Source: Tritrichomonas musculus
Lineage: Eukaryota > Parabasalia > Tritrichomonadida > Tritrichomonadidae
DNA: 64,000 nucleotides
Direction: 5' to 3'
NCBI GenBank assembly: GCA_039105265.1
Contig: JAPFFF010000053.1
Coordinates: 248,001-312,000, forward strand
Positions 50,301-60,822 of the stretch are shown in pieces. The position numbers and the translations under genes were made by a program. The stretch's first letter is position 1; every line of letters begins with the position of its first letter. The notes beneath the pieces are model-generated. The model was given only the letters and a program-made list of their open reading frames with translations. It was not told the DNA's origin and made no database searches.

Positions 50301-52279
50301 ATAAAGCGATTCATTATTATTCACTCGCTGCAAATCAAAACCATTCAAAAGCACAAATTAATCTTGGAGTTATTTATCATAAAGGATATCATGTTCCAAT
50401 CGACATTAATAAAGCGATTCATTATTATTCACTGGCTGCAAATATTCAAAAGCACAAATTAATCTTGGAGTTATTTATCATAAAGGATATCATGTTCAAT
50501 CGATATTGATAAAGCGATTCATTATTATTCACTCGCTGCAAATCAAAACTATCCGAGAGCACAATTTAAACTTGGATTTATTTATTCCACAGGATATCAT
50601 GTTTCAATTGACATTGAAAAAGCGATTCATTATTATTCACTCGCTTCAAATCAAAACCATTCAAAAGCACAATTTAAACTTGGATTTATTTATTCCACAG
50701 GATATCATGTTCCAATCGATATTAATAAAGCGATTCATTATTATTCACTCGCTGCTTTCCAGAAGCACAATTTAAACTTGGATTTATTTATCAAGGAGAT
50801 CATGTTTCAATCAATATTGATAAAGCGATTCATTATTATTCACTCGCTGCAAATCAAAACTTTCCAGAAGCACAATTTAAACTTTTATTTTCCACAGGAG
50901 ATCATGTTCCAATCGATATTAATAAAGCGATTCATCATTATTCACTCGCTGCAAATCAAAACTTTCCAGAAGCACAATTTAAACTTGGATTTATTTATCA
51001 TTCAGGAGATCATGTTCCAATCGATATTAATAAAGCGATTCATTATTATTCACTGGCTGCAAATCAAAACCATTCAAAAGCACAATTTAATCTTGGAGTT
51101 ATTTATCATACAGGAGATCATGTTTCAATTGACATTAACAAAGCGATTCATTATTATTCACTCGCTGCAAATCAAAACGATGCAGAAGCACAATTTAATC
51201 TTGGATTTATTTATCATACAGGATATCATGTTCCAATTTACATTGACAAAGCGATTCATTATTATTCACTGGCTGCAAATCAAAACTTTCCAGAAGCACA
51301 ATTTAATCTTGGAGTTATTTATTCTAAAGGATATCATGTTCCAATTGACATTGACAAAGCGATTCATTATTATTCACTCGCTGCAAATCAAAACCATTCA
51401 AAAGCACAATTTAATCTTGGAGTTATTTATTCTACAGGATATCATGTTCCAATCGACCTTGATAAAGCGATTCATTATTATTCACTCGCTGCAAATCAAA
51501 ACTTTCCAGAAGCACAATATTGTCTTGGAATTATGTATTATTTAAGAAATTTTTCTATAACAAACATGAAGAAAAGCATACTTTATATAATATTATCATC
51601 AAAGAATGGAAATCGAGAAGCAAATTTTGCACATGGTTATTTGCTTCATGAAGGAAAGTATATCAAAAGAAATATTGAAGAAGCGGTTCATTATTTGAAA
51701 GAGGCATCGTCATTTAATAATCAATTTGCCAAAAATAATCTTGGAATTCTTTACAAACATGGATTTGAAGAAGAAGTTCCTCAAAGAATATCTCAATCAA
51801 TTGAATATTTCGAAGAAGCAATCAAACAGAAAGGAGATTATTTATCGATGTACAATTTATCACATATTTATTTCTATGATCAATCAATCAAACAAAATTT
51901 CAATCTTCTTGATTTATTAATCAAATCTTGTAAAATATTTAAAGAATCATTTGTATTATTAAGTCTTGTATTGATTGATAAATTTTGTTCGGACATAGAA
52001 CAAATGGAAACAGAACTTGAAAAACGAGCAGATGCGTCGAATGATTTAACTTCAAAGATTATAAATTATATTCTAGACCACAATTTATTTGATCCAAAAT
52101 CATTTGATCAGTTTTATAATTTCTATCGTGATAGAGATTATTTATACAATATTTTACACGAACCTATTCTAACATCTGAATTAAATAAAAAAGACAGAGA
52201 AGAAAAAGAACCAAAATATCGAAACATGAAAGAACTTTCAAATGAATTCTATGAAGGCTTTGGTCATGACTTAATGTGA
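47367..52279 (+). pseudogene. Kinase-Sel1 gene, array copy 3, with six clustered small deletions
   Basis: The N-terminal domain, kinase domain and first repeats match copy 2 and read through to about 49696. Compared with the regular 108-bp repeat, six deletions follow: 1 base near 49696, 7 near 50440, 1 near 50488, 10 near 50755, 3 near 50790 and 6 near 50886. They total 28 bases, which is exactly the shortfall from 26 full repeats (2808 minus 2780). The net effect is a frame change, and the C-terminal part resumes in another frame to the stop at 52279. All six fall within 1.2 kb, and none was found in the flanking unique parts, so either this array is decaying or the assembly is imperfect there. 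Confidence 0.9.
48732..51511 (+). repeat. Sel1 108-bp repeat array, 26 units less 28 bases (kinase copy 3)
   Basis: 2780 bp; 26 units when the six small deletions between 49696 and 50890 are counted. It is the longest array in the window. Confidence 0.92.
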
Positions 52280-52712
52280 TCGACTATTCATTCTAGAACT
52301 CATTCATCTATATTTTTATGGTTCACAAAAATATTGAAGTTTGTATAATATATTTTATAAATGTGGCTTGAAATTTGACTGAGATTGTGATCAAGATTTA
52401 TCTAGTTTTATTGGACTTCAAATTTTAAATGAGTTTTAAAATTTGTATATATTTCATTCATGAACAACAAATATCGAAAATTTCATATTAATATCATCAA
52501 AAATAATATTTGATGAACATATTAAAATCATCAATTATAATATTATGAGTAAGAATTTCAAGATTGGAAGGATGCATTAAATAATAATAATAATAAATGA
52601 TTTTAATTAAATTATTTTCCCTTCAAAAAACTGATTAATTTAACTGGTTTTAATAAAACAAATTATAAGTTCGGCTATTTTTATAAAATTAAGGAAATAA
52701 TTTATTAAAATA

Positions 52713-53845
52713 TTAATTATTAAAAAAAAAAAAAATATATATTTTAATAACATTCACTCCGGCTGGAATTCCAATATATGTCGGTTCAAATGAATTTGGA
52801 ATTGATATTTGTTCTAAAGACGAACATCCATAAAATGCACCAAGTCCAATAGATGAAACAGTCTTTGGGATTTCAATTTTTTCAATTCTTGAACATTCTC
52901 TAAACGCATGATTTCCAATTGTCGTCAATGACTCAGGGATTTCTATTTCTTCTAATGATGAGCATCCACTAAAGCAACGAGGTCCAATTGATAAAATGGA
53001 AGATTGAATCACAATTTTCTTAAGTGATTGGCATTCAAGGAAACTTTCTTTTTCAATAGATGTTACTGATGATGGTAATTCAATACTTAGTAATGATGAA
53101 CATTTCGAGAAAACGTTTGATTCAATAGTTATTAAATTTGAATGTATTCCAATGCTCTTTAGATTTGAACATTTTGAGAAACATCCTGATTCAAGAACTG
53201 TTACAGAAGAAGGAATTTCAATTCTCGTCAATGAATTACATCCTTCGAATGCATATGAGCCAATTGATGTTATAGAAGAAGGAATGACAATATCTTCCAA
53301 TGAACTGCATTCAGCAAAAGAACTCTTTCCGATAATCGTAACAGATGAAGGAATAGAAATGCTCTTTATTGAAGAGCATCCATAAAATGCACAGTTTCCA
53401 ATCATTTTTATTGAATGAGGAATAGAAAAAGAACTCAATGAAGTGCATCCATCGAAAAGATGATCGCTTATCTCTGTCAATGAAGAAGGAATTTCAACAG
53501 TTGTGAGTGAAGAACATCCAGAGAAAGCACTCGATCCAATCGACTTCAACGCAGATGGAAGTTTCATCGTTGTCAAAGATATGCAGCCACAGAAAGCACA
53601 GCTTCCAATTGTTGTCACTGATGATGAAATTTTGGCATTGATAAGAGAAGAACAACCACGAAATGCATGATTTCCGATTGATGGAACAGATGATGATATT
53701 TCAACCTCCAAAAGTGACAGGCAACCGCTGAATGATCCTCCTTGACGCAAATCTCCTCCTTCAATTGATTTCACGTTTTCAAACTTGAGATATTTGATGT
53801 TTTTGTCATCTCTGAATTTGTAATCAGATGAAATTTGGTAAACAT
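52713..53845 (-). pseudogene. BspA-like LRR gene, array copy 3, with one-base deletion near its start
   Basis: The repeat region is the same as copies 1 and 2, but one T is missing from the T4 run near 53817-53820. The ATG equivalent to the normal start (53845) is therefore out of frame with the LRR region, whose open frame begins without an ATG near 53774. The first in-frame ATG lies well inside the repeats. It shares the deletion and several substitutions with copy 4 (for example CCGATTGATGG), marking a separate lineage from copies 1 and 2. Confidence 0.85.
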
Positions 53846-53969
53846 TTTCAAATCTGTCCTTAAAATCTGCTAATTAAATAAAATCAGATTCCCCATATTT
53901 TTCATGCATTAATAAAAATTTGTCCATTAATTCCAGTATTATTTATTATTAAAAAAAATCTTTAAACAA
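53837..53969 (+). repeat. Dehydrogenase 3'-end relic at the head of array unit 4
   Basis: Same as 40488-40620, with GATTCCCCATA in place of GATTACCCATA, a change shared with unit 5. Confidence 0.8.
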
Positions 53970-54296
53970 TGAAATATATATGACATTTGAATGTCATTTT
54001 CATTCAAAGAGACTTGTTAAAAAATGAAATTGAAAGCTTTTTAACTTTTTATCTTTTTGTTGACATTCAATCCTGACACGAATAAAACTCTCTTGTAATC
54101 TCCAAAATCTCTTCAACACATACAAAGAATATTGAGATATATTGAAACGAATAAATAAATAAGATTATTCGAGAGTGGCTACAGATCAAAAATCTCTAAT
54201 TTAATAGATTATAATTTATTTATTGAAAATTGTATGAGGTTAATCAAATAATTAAAAGGTTTATTCAATTTTTCATAAACAATATTTTCAAGAAAT

Positions 54297-57200
54297 ATGA
54301 TTGAAGAATTTCAAAAAATTCGGAAATGCATAGACAGCAAGAAGTTTATATTGCATAACCATGCAGCCATCGAAGTTATTCAAGATTATAACTTCATTCA
54401 TATTTCAGAACAAATTTCATTTGATGGAAAAGAAGAAGAAGAAGAAAAAGAAAAAGAATTCAAAATATATCAAAATATCAGTAATTCTAAAGTCATTGTG
54501 ATTGACCAAAACAAAAAATTCGATAAATTAGTTAATCAAAAATATTATATTCTTGGCTTTGAAAAAACTATAATTCTCCTCAAAGAATCTTCTCTTTCAT
54601 TTCTTCAACAACTTTTATCTTCCAATCCAAATATACCAATTTGTTTCTTGAATAGCAAAGATAATTATTTTTCAAAAAACATAAAAAATCCAGAAATTAC
54701 AAATAACGAATTCTTTAAAGAAGAAATAGAGAGTTTAAATAATTTTTTTCATCTTTCTAATTTGACAAGGCAAATGAAAAGAATATGGAAATTTATTGTT
54801 CCATGCATATCGGGCTATTTAATTAAGAAAAGCTATTTACAGTTAAACGATCATCGTATTTCAAATTTCATTGAAAACATCGAAAAACCTCTTGAGAACA
54901 AAGTCATAAAAGAAGAAGACTGTGTCAAACTACGAAATGTTGGAAAAGGAAGTTCATTTACATGTGTATTGATATACCACATTATACATGAAAAAATGTA
55001 TGTTATTAAGAAGCCGAATATTTACAATGCCGAATTTCGGAAGTTGATTGAGCGAGAGAAAGAAAATTATTTGCGCTTCAGCCATCCACTTTTGCCAACA
55101 TTTTATGGGACAGTTGAAAATAAAGACTACATTGTCATTGAATTCATCAATGGACGAACATTGAGCAATATAAATAAAAATCAGTTTTCAGCTGACGATG
55201 TATTTCATATCATCTATGAAATCATCACCGTCATCAAGTACTTTCACAGCAATAATTATATTTATCGAGATTTAAAAGCAAACAATATCATCATTGATGA
55301 AAATAAAAGCGCTGTTTTGATTGATCTTGATCGTTTGATTGAATATGATCCATCCATTGTGCATACATCAGATCTGATAAATGCATCAGAAAATCCATCA
55401 TTTGATGATGATATTCGATGCTTAAGAGAAACGATACAATTCATCTTACAAGAAACAGAGGATTCACATTACGCCGCAAATGAAATATCTAAGATGTTCA
55501 ATGAAGAAGCGAATCTTTCTATTTCAGATATAATTGATGTATTTGACACAATATTTGAATGTGAAATGAAAACATCAGAAGAATATGAAGAATATTTGAG
55601 CAATTTCAAAATACTTAACATTTTATCAACCAAATATGAACAAAATAGAAACGATCGAAATATGTATTTTAATCTTGGATTTATTTATTCCACAGGAGAT
55701 CATGTTCCAATCGATATTAATAAAGCGATTCATTATTATTCACTCGCTTCAAATCAAAACCTTGCGGAAGCACAATATAATCTTGGATTTATTTATCATA
55801 CAGGATATCATGTTCCAATTTACATTGACAAAGCGATTCATTATTATTCACTCGCTGCAAATCAAAACTTTCCAGAAGCACAATATAATCTTGGATTTAT
55901 TTATTCCACAGGAGATCATGTTCCAATCGATATTAATAAAGCGATTCATTATTATTCACTCGCTTCAAATCAAAACCTTGCGGAAGCACAATATAATCTT
56001 GGATTTATTTATCATACAGGATATCATGTTCCAATTGACATTGACAAAGCGATTCATCATTATTCACTCGCTGCAAATCAAAACTTTCCAGAAGCACAAT
56101 ATAATCTTGGATTTATTTATCATTCAGGAGATCATGTTTCAATCGATATTAATAAAGCGATTCATTATTATTCACTGGCTGCAAATCAAAACCATCCAGA
56201 AGCACAATTTAAACTTGGATTTATTTATCATTCAGGAAAACATGTTCCAATTGACATTAATAAAGCGATTCATTATTATTCACTCGCTGCAAATCAAAAC
56301 GATGCAGAAGCACAATTTAATCTTGGATTTATTTATCATACAGGATATCATGTTCCAATTGACATTGACAAAGCGATTCATTATTATTCACTCGCTGCAA
56401 ATCAAAACCATTCAAAAGCACAATTTAATCTTGGAGTTATTTATCATAAAGGATATCATGTTCCAATTGACATTGACAAAGCGATTCATTATTATTCACT
56501 GGCTGCAAATCAAAACCTTTCAAAAGCACAATTTAAACTTGGATTTATTTATCATACAGGATATCATGTTCCAATTGACATTAATAAAGCGATTCATTAT
56601 TATTCACTCGCTGCAAATCAAAACGATGCAGAAGCACAATTTAATCTTGGAGTTATTTATTCTAAAGGATATCATGTTCCAATTGACATTGACAAAGCGA
56701 TTCATTATTATTCACTCGCTGCAAATCAAAACCATTCAAAAGCACAAATTAATCTTGGAGTTATTTATCATAAAGGATATCATGTTCCAATCGACATTAA
56801 TAAAGCGATTCATTATTATTCACTGGCTGCAAATCAAAACTTTCCAGAAGCACAATTTAATCTTGGAGTTATTTATCATAAAGGATATCATGTTCCAATC
56901 GATATTAATAAAGCGATTCATTATTATTCACTCGCTGCAAATCAAAACTATCCGAGAGCACAATTTAAACTTGGATTTATTTATTCCACAGGATATCATG
57001 TTTCAATTGACATTGAAAAAGCGATTCATTATTATTCACTCGCTTCAAATCAAAACCATTCAAAAGCACAATTTAAACTTGGATTTATTTATTCCACAGG
57101 ATATCATGTTCCAATCGACATTAATAAAGCGATTCATTATTATTCACTCGCTGCAAATCAAAATCATGCAGAAGCTCAATTTAAACTTGGATTTATTTAT

Positions 57201-58805
57201 TCCACAGGAGATCATGTTTCAATCAATATTGATAAAGCGATTCATTATTATTCACTCGCTTCAAATCAAAACTTTCCAGAAGCACAATTTAAACTTGGAG
57301 TTATTTATCATAAAGGATATCATGTTCCAATCGATATTAATAAAGCGATTCATTATTATTCACTCGCTGCAAATCAAAATCATGCAGAAGCACAATTTAA
57401 TCTTGGATTTATTTATTCCACAGGAGATCATGTTCCAATCGATATTAATAAAGCGATTCATCATTATTCACTCGCTGCAAATCAAAACTTTCCAGAAGCA
57501 CAATTTAAACTTGGATTTATTTATCATTCAGGAGATCATGTTCCAATCGATATTAATAAAGCGATTCATTATTATTCACTGGCTGCAAATCAAAACCATT
57601 CAAAAGCACAATTTAATCTTGGAGTTATTTATCATACAGGAGATCATGTTTCAATTGACATTAACAAAGCGATTCATTATTATTCACTCGCTGCAAATCA
57701 AAACGATGCAGAAGCACAATTTAATCTTGGATTTATTTATCATACAGGATATCATGTTCCAATTTACATTGACAAAGCGATTCATTATTATTCACTGGCT
57801 GCAAATCAAAACTTTCCAGAAGCACAATTTAATCTTGGAGTTATTTATTCTAAAGGATATCATGTTCCAATTGACATTGACAAAGCGATTCATTATTATT
57901 CACTCGCTGCAAATCAAAACCATTCAAAAGCACAATTTAATCTTGGAGTTATTTATTCTACAGGATATCATGTTCCAATCGACCTTGATAAAGCGATTCA
58001 TTATTATTCACTCGCTGCAAATCAAAACTTTCCAGAAGCACAATATTGTCTTGGAATTATGTATTATTTAAGAAATTTTTCTATAACAAACATGAAGAAA
58101 AGCATACTTTATATAATATTATCATCAAAGAATGGAAATCGAGAAGCAAATTTTGCACATGGTTATTTGCTTCATGAAGGAAAGTATATCAAAAGAAATA
58201 TTGAAGAAGCGGTTCATTATTTGAAAGAGGCATCGTCATTTAATAATCAATTTGCCAAAAATAATCTTGGAATTCTTTACAAACATGGATTTGAAGAAGA
58301 AGTTCCTCAAAGAATATCTCAATCAATTGAATATTTCGAAGAAGCAATCAAACAGAAAGGAGATTATTTATCGATGTACAATTTATCACATATTTATTTC
58401 TATGATCAATCAATCAAACAAAATTTCAATCTTCTTGATTTATTAATCAAATCTTGTAAAATATTTAAAGAATCATTTGTATTATTAAGTCTTGTATTGA
58501 TTGATAAATTTTGTTCGGACATAGAACAAATGGAAACAGAACTTGAAAAACGAGCAGATGCGTCGAATGATTTAACTTCAAAGATTATAAATTATATTCT
58601 AGACCACAATTTATTTGATCCAAAATCATTTGATCAGTTTTATAATTTCTATCGTGATAGAGATTATTTATACAATATTTTACACGAACCTATTCTAACA
58701 TCTGAATTAAATAAAAAAGACAGAGAAGAAAAAGAACCAAAATATCGAAACATGAAAGAACTTTCAAATGAATTCTATGAAGGCTTTGGTCATGACTTAA
58801 TGTGA
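54297..58805 (+). CDS. Protein kinase with 22 Sel1-type repeats, array copy 4 (intact)
   Basis: A 1502-residue protein, exactly one 36-residue repeat longer than copy 2. It has the same kinase landmarks (V-G-K-G-S-S, V-I-K-K, Y-R-D-L-K-A-N-N, I-D-L-D). Differences from copy 2 include Cys for Tyr at residue 11, Tyr for Asp in the D-S-H-Y-A-A-N segment (base 55470), and a rearranged first half of the repeat array. The last fourteen or so repeats follow the same order as in copy 2, so length change took place in the first half. Confidence 0.93.
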   Translation: MIEEFQKIRKCIDSKKFILHNHAAIEVIQDYNFIHISEQISFDGKEEEEEKEKEFKIYQNISNSKVIVIDQNKKFDKLVNQKYYILGFEKTIILLKESSLSFLQQLLSSNPNIPICFLNSKDNYFSKNIKNPEITNNEFFKEEIESLNNFFHLSNLTRQMKRIWKFIVPCISGYLIKKSYLQLNDHRISNFIENIEKPLENKVIKEEDCVKLRNVGKGSSFTCVLIYHIIHEKMYVIKKPNIYNAEFRKLIEREKENYLRFSHPLLPTFYGTVENKDYIVIEFINGRTLSNINKNQFSADDVFHIIYEIITVIKYFHSNNYIYRDLKANNIIIDENKSAVLIDLDRLIEYDPSIVHTSDLINASENPSFDDDIRCLRETIQFILQETEDSHYAANEISKMFNEEANLSISDIIDVFDTIFECEMKTSEEYEEYLSNFKILNILSTKYEQNRNDRNMYFNLGFIYSTGDHVPIDINKAIHYYSLASNQNLAEAQYNLGFIYHTGYHVPIYIDKAIHYYSLAANQNFPEAQYNLGFIYSTGDHVPIDINKAIHYYSLASNQNLAEAQYNLGFIYHTGYHVPIDIDKAIHHYSLAANQNFPEAQYNLGFIYHSGDHVSIDINKAIHYYSLAANQNHPEAQFKLGFIYHSGKHVPIDINKAIHYYSLAANQNDAEAQFNLGFIYHTGYHVPIDIDKAIHYYSLAANQNHSKAQFNLGVIYHKGYHVPIDIDKAIHYYSLAANQNLSKAQFKLGFIYHTGYHVPIDINKAIHYYSLAANQNDAEAQFNLGVIYSKGYHVPIDIDKAIHYYSLAANQNHSKAQINLGVIYHKGYHVPIDINKAIHYYSLAANQNFPEAQFNLGVIYHKGYHVPIDINKAIHYYSLAANQNYPRAQFKLGFIYSTGYHVSIDIEKAIHYYSLASNQNHSKAQFKLGFIYSTGYHVPIDINKAIHYYSLAANQNHAEAQFKLGFIYSTGDHVSINIDKAIHYYSLASNQNFPEAQFKLGVIYHKGYHVPIDINKAIHYYSLAANQNHAEAQFNLGFIYSTGDHVPIDINKAIHHYSLAANQNFPEAQFKLGFIYHSGDHVPIDINKAIHYYSLAANQNHSKAQFNLGVIYHTGDHVSIDINKAIHYYSLAANQNDAEAQFNLGFIYHTGYHVPIYIDKAIHYYSLAANQNFPEAQFNLGVIYSKGYHVPIDIDKAIHYYSLAANQNHSKAQFNLGVIYSTGYHVPIDLDKAIHYYSLAANQNFPEAQYCLGIMYYLRNFSITNMKKSILYIILSSKNGNREANFAHGYLLHEGKYIKRNIEEAVHYLKEASSFNNQFAKNNLGILYKHGFEEEVPQRISQSIEYFEEAIKQKGDYLSMYNLSHIYFYDQSIKQNFNLLDLLIKSCKIFKESFVLLSLVLIDKFCSDIEQMETELEKRADASNDLTSKIINYILDHNLFDPKSFDQFYNFYRDRDYLYNILHEPILTSELNKKDREEKEPKYRNMKELSNEFYEGFGHDLM
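55662..58037 (+). repeat. Sel1 108-bp repeat array, 22 units (kinase copy 4)
   Basis: 2376 bp, exactly 22 units of 108 bp, in frame. Confidence 0.97.
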
Positions 58806-59238
58806 TCGACTATTCATTCTAGAACTCATTCATCTATATTTTTATGGTTCACAAAAATATTGAAGTTTGTATAATATATTTTATAAATGTGGCTTGAAAT
58901 TTGACTGAGATTGTGATCAAGATTTATCTAGTTTTATTGGACTTCAAATTTTAAATGAGTTTTAAAATTTGTATATATTTCATTCATGAACAACAAATAT
59001 CGAAAATTTCATATTAATATCATCAAAAATAATATTTGATGAACATATTAAAATCATCAATTATAATATTATGAGTAAGAATTTCAAGATTGGAAGGATG
59101 CATTAAATAATAATAATAATAAATGATTTTAATTAAATTATTTTCCCTTCAAAAAACTGATTAATTTAACTGGTTTTAATAAAACAAATTATAAGTTCGG
59201 CTATTTTTATAAAATTAAGGAAATAATTTATTAAAATA

Positions 59239-60371
59239 TTAATTATTAAAAAAAAAAAAAATATATATTTTAATAACATTCACTCCGGCTGGAATTCCAA
59301 TATATGTCGGTTCAAATGAATTTGGAATTGATATTTGTTCTAAAGACGAACATCCATAAAATGCACCAAGTCCAATAGATGAAACAGTCTTTGGGATTTC
59401 AATTTTTTCAATTCTTGAACATTCTCTAAACGCATGATTTCCAATTGTCGTCAATGACTCAGGGATTTCTATTTCTTCTAATGATGAGCATCCACTAAAG
59501 CAACGAGGTCCAATTGATAAAATGGAAGATTGAATCACAATTTTCTTAAGTGATTGGCATTCAAGGAAACTTTCTTTTTCAATAGATGTTACTGATGATG
59601 GTAATTCAATACTTAGTAATGATGAACATTTCGAGAAAACGTTTGATTCAATAGTTATTAAATTTGAATGTATTCCAATGCTCTTTAGATTTGAACATTT
59701 TGAGAAACATCCTGATTCAAGAACTGTTACAGAAGAAGGAATTTCAATTCTCGTCAATGAATTACATCCTTCGAATGCATATGAGCCAATTGATGTTATA
59801 GAAGAAGGAATGACAATATCTTCCAATGAACTGCATTCAGCAAAAGAACTCTTTCCGATAATCGTAACAGATGAAGGAATAGAAATGCTCTTTATTGAAG
59901 AGCATCCATAAAATGCACAGTTTCCAATCATTTTTATTGAATGAGGAATAGAAAAAGAACTCAATGAAGTGCATCCATCGAAAAGATGATCGCTTATCTC
60001 TGTCAATGAAGAAGGAATTTCAACAGTTGTGAGTGAAGAACATCCAGAGAAAGCACTCGATCCAATCGACTTCAACGCAGATGGAAGTTTCATCGTTGTC
60101 AAAGATATGCAGCCACAGAAAGCACAGCTTCCAATTGTTGTCACTGATGATGAAATTTTGGCATTGATAAGAGAAGAACAACCACGAAATGCATGATTTC
60201 CGATTGATGGAACAGATGATGATATTTCAACCTCCAAAAGTGACAGGCAACCGCTGAATGATCCTCCTTGACGCAAATCTCCTCCTTCAATTGATTTCAC
60301 GTTTTCAAACTTGAGATATTTGATGTTTTTGTCATCTCTGAATTTGTAATCAGATGAAATTTGGTAAACAT
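59239..60371 (-). pseudogene. BspA-like LRR gene, array copy 4, same one-base deletion as copy 3
   Basis: No difference from copy 3 was noticed in the LRR region, and it carries the same missing T near its start, so the normal ATG (60371) is out of frame with the repeats. The shared lesion shows it was copied along with the unit instead of arising twice, and that loss of the start was tolerated. Confidence 0.85.
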
Positions 60372-60495
60372 TTTCAAATCTGTCCTTAAAATCTGCTAAT
60401 TAAATAAAATCAGATTCCCCATATTTTTCATGCATTAATAAAAATTTGTCCATTAATTCCAGTATTATTTATTATTAAAAAAAATCTTTAAACAA
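60363..60495 (+). repeat. Dehydrogenase 3'-end relic at the head of array unit 5
   Basis: Same as the unit 4 relic, displaced by exactly 6526 bp. Confidence 0.8.
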
Positions 60496-60822
60496 TGAAA
60501 TATATATGACATTTGAATGTCATTTTCATTCAAAGAGACTTGTTAAAAAATGAAATTGAAAGCTTTTTAACTTTTTATCTTTTTGTTGACATTCAATCCT
60601 GACACGAATAAAACTCTCTTGTAATCTCCAAAATCTCTTCAACACATACAAAGAATATTGAGATATATTGAAACGAATAAATAAATAAGATTATTCGAGA
60701 GTGGCTACAGATCAAAAATCTCTAATTTAATAGATTATAATTTATTTATTGAAAATTGTATGAGGTTAATCAAATAATTAAAAGGTTTATTCAATTTTTC
60801 ATAAACAATATTTTCAAGAAAT

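Noticed and set aside
53713-53774. LRR copies 3 and 4 starting at 53774 and 60300
   Set aside because: Those frames open at GTG, not ATG; the normal ATG is out of frame after a one-base loss.
55636-58071. 811-codon plus-strand frame inside the kinase-Sel1 gene (similar frames in the other copies)
   Set aside because: It is the +1 frame of a 108-bp repeat that happens to lack stops. Its composition is an artefact and it lies fully inside a recognised gene.
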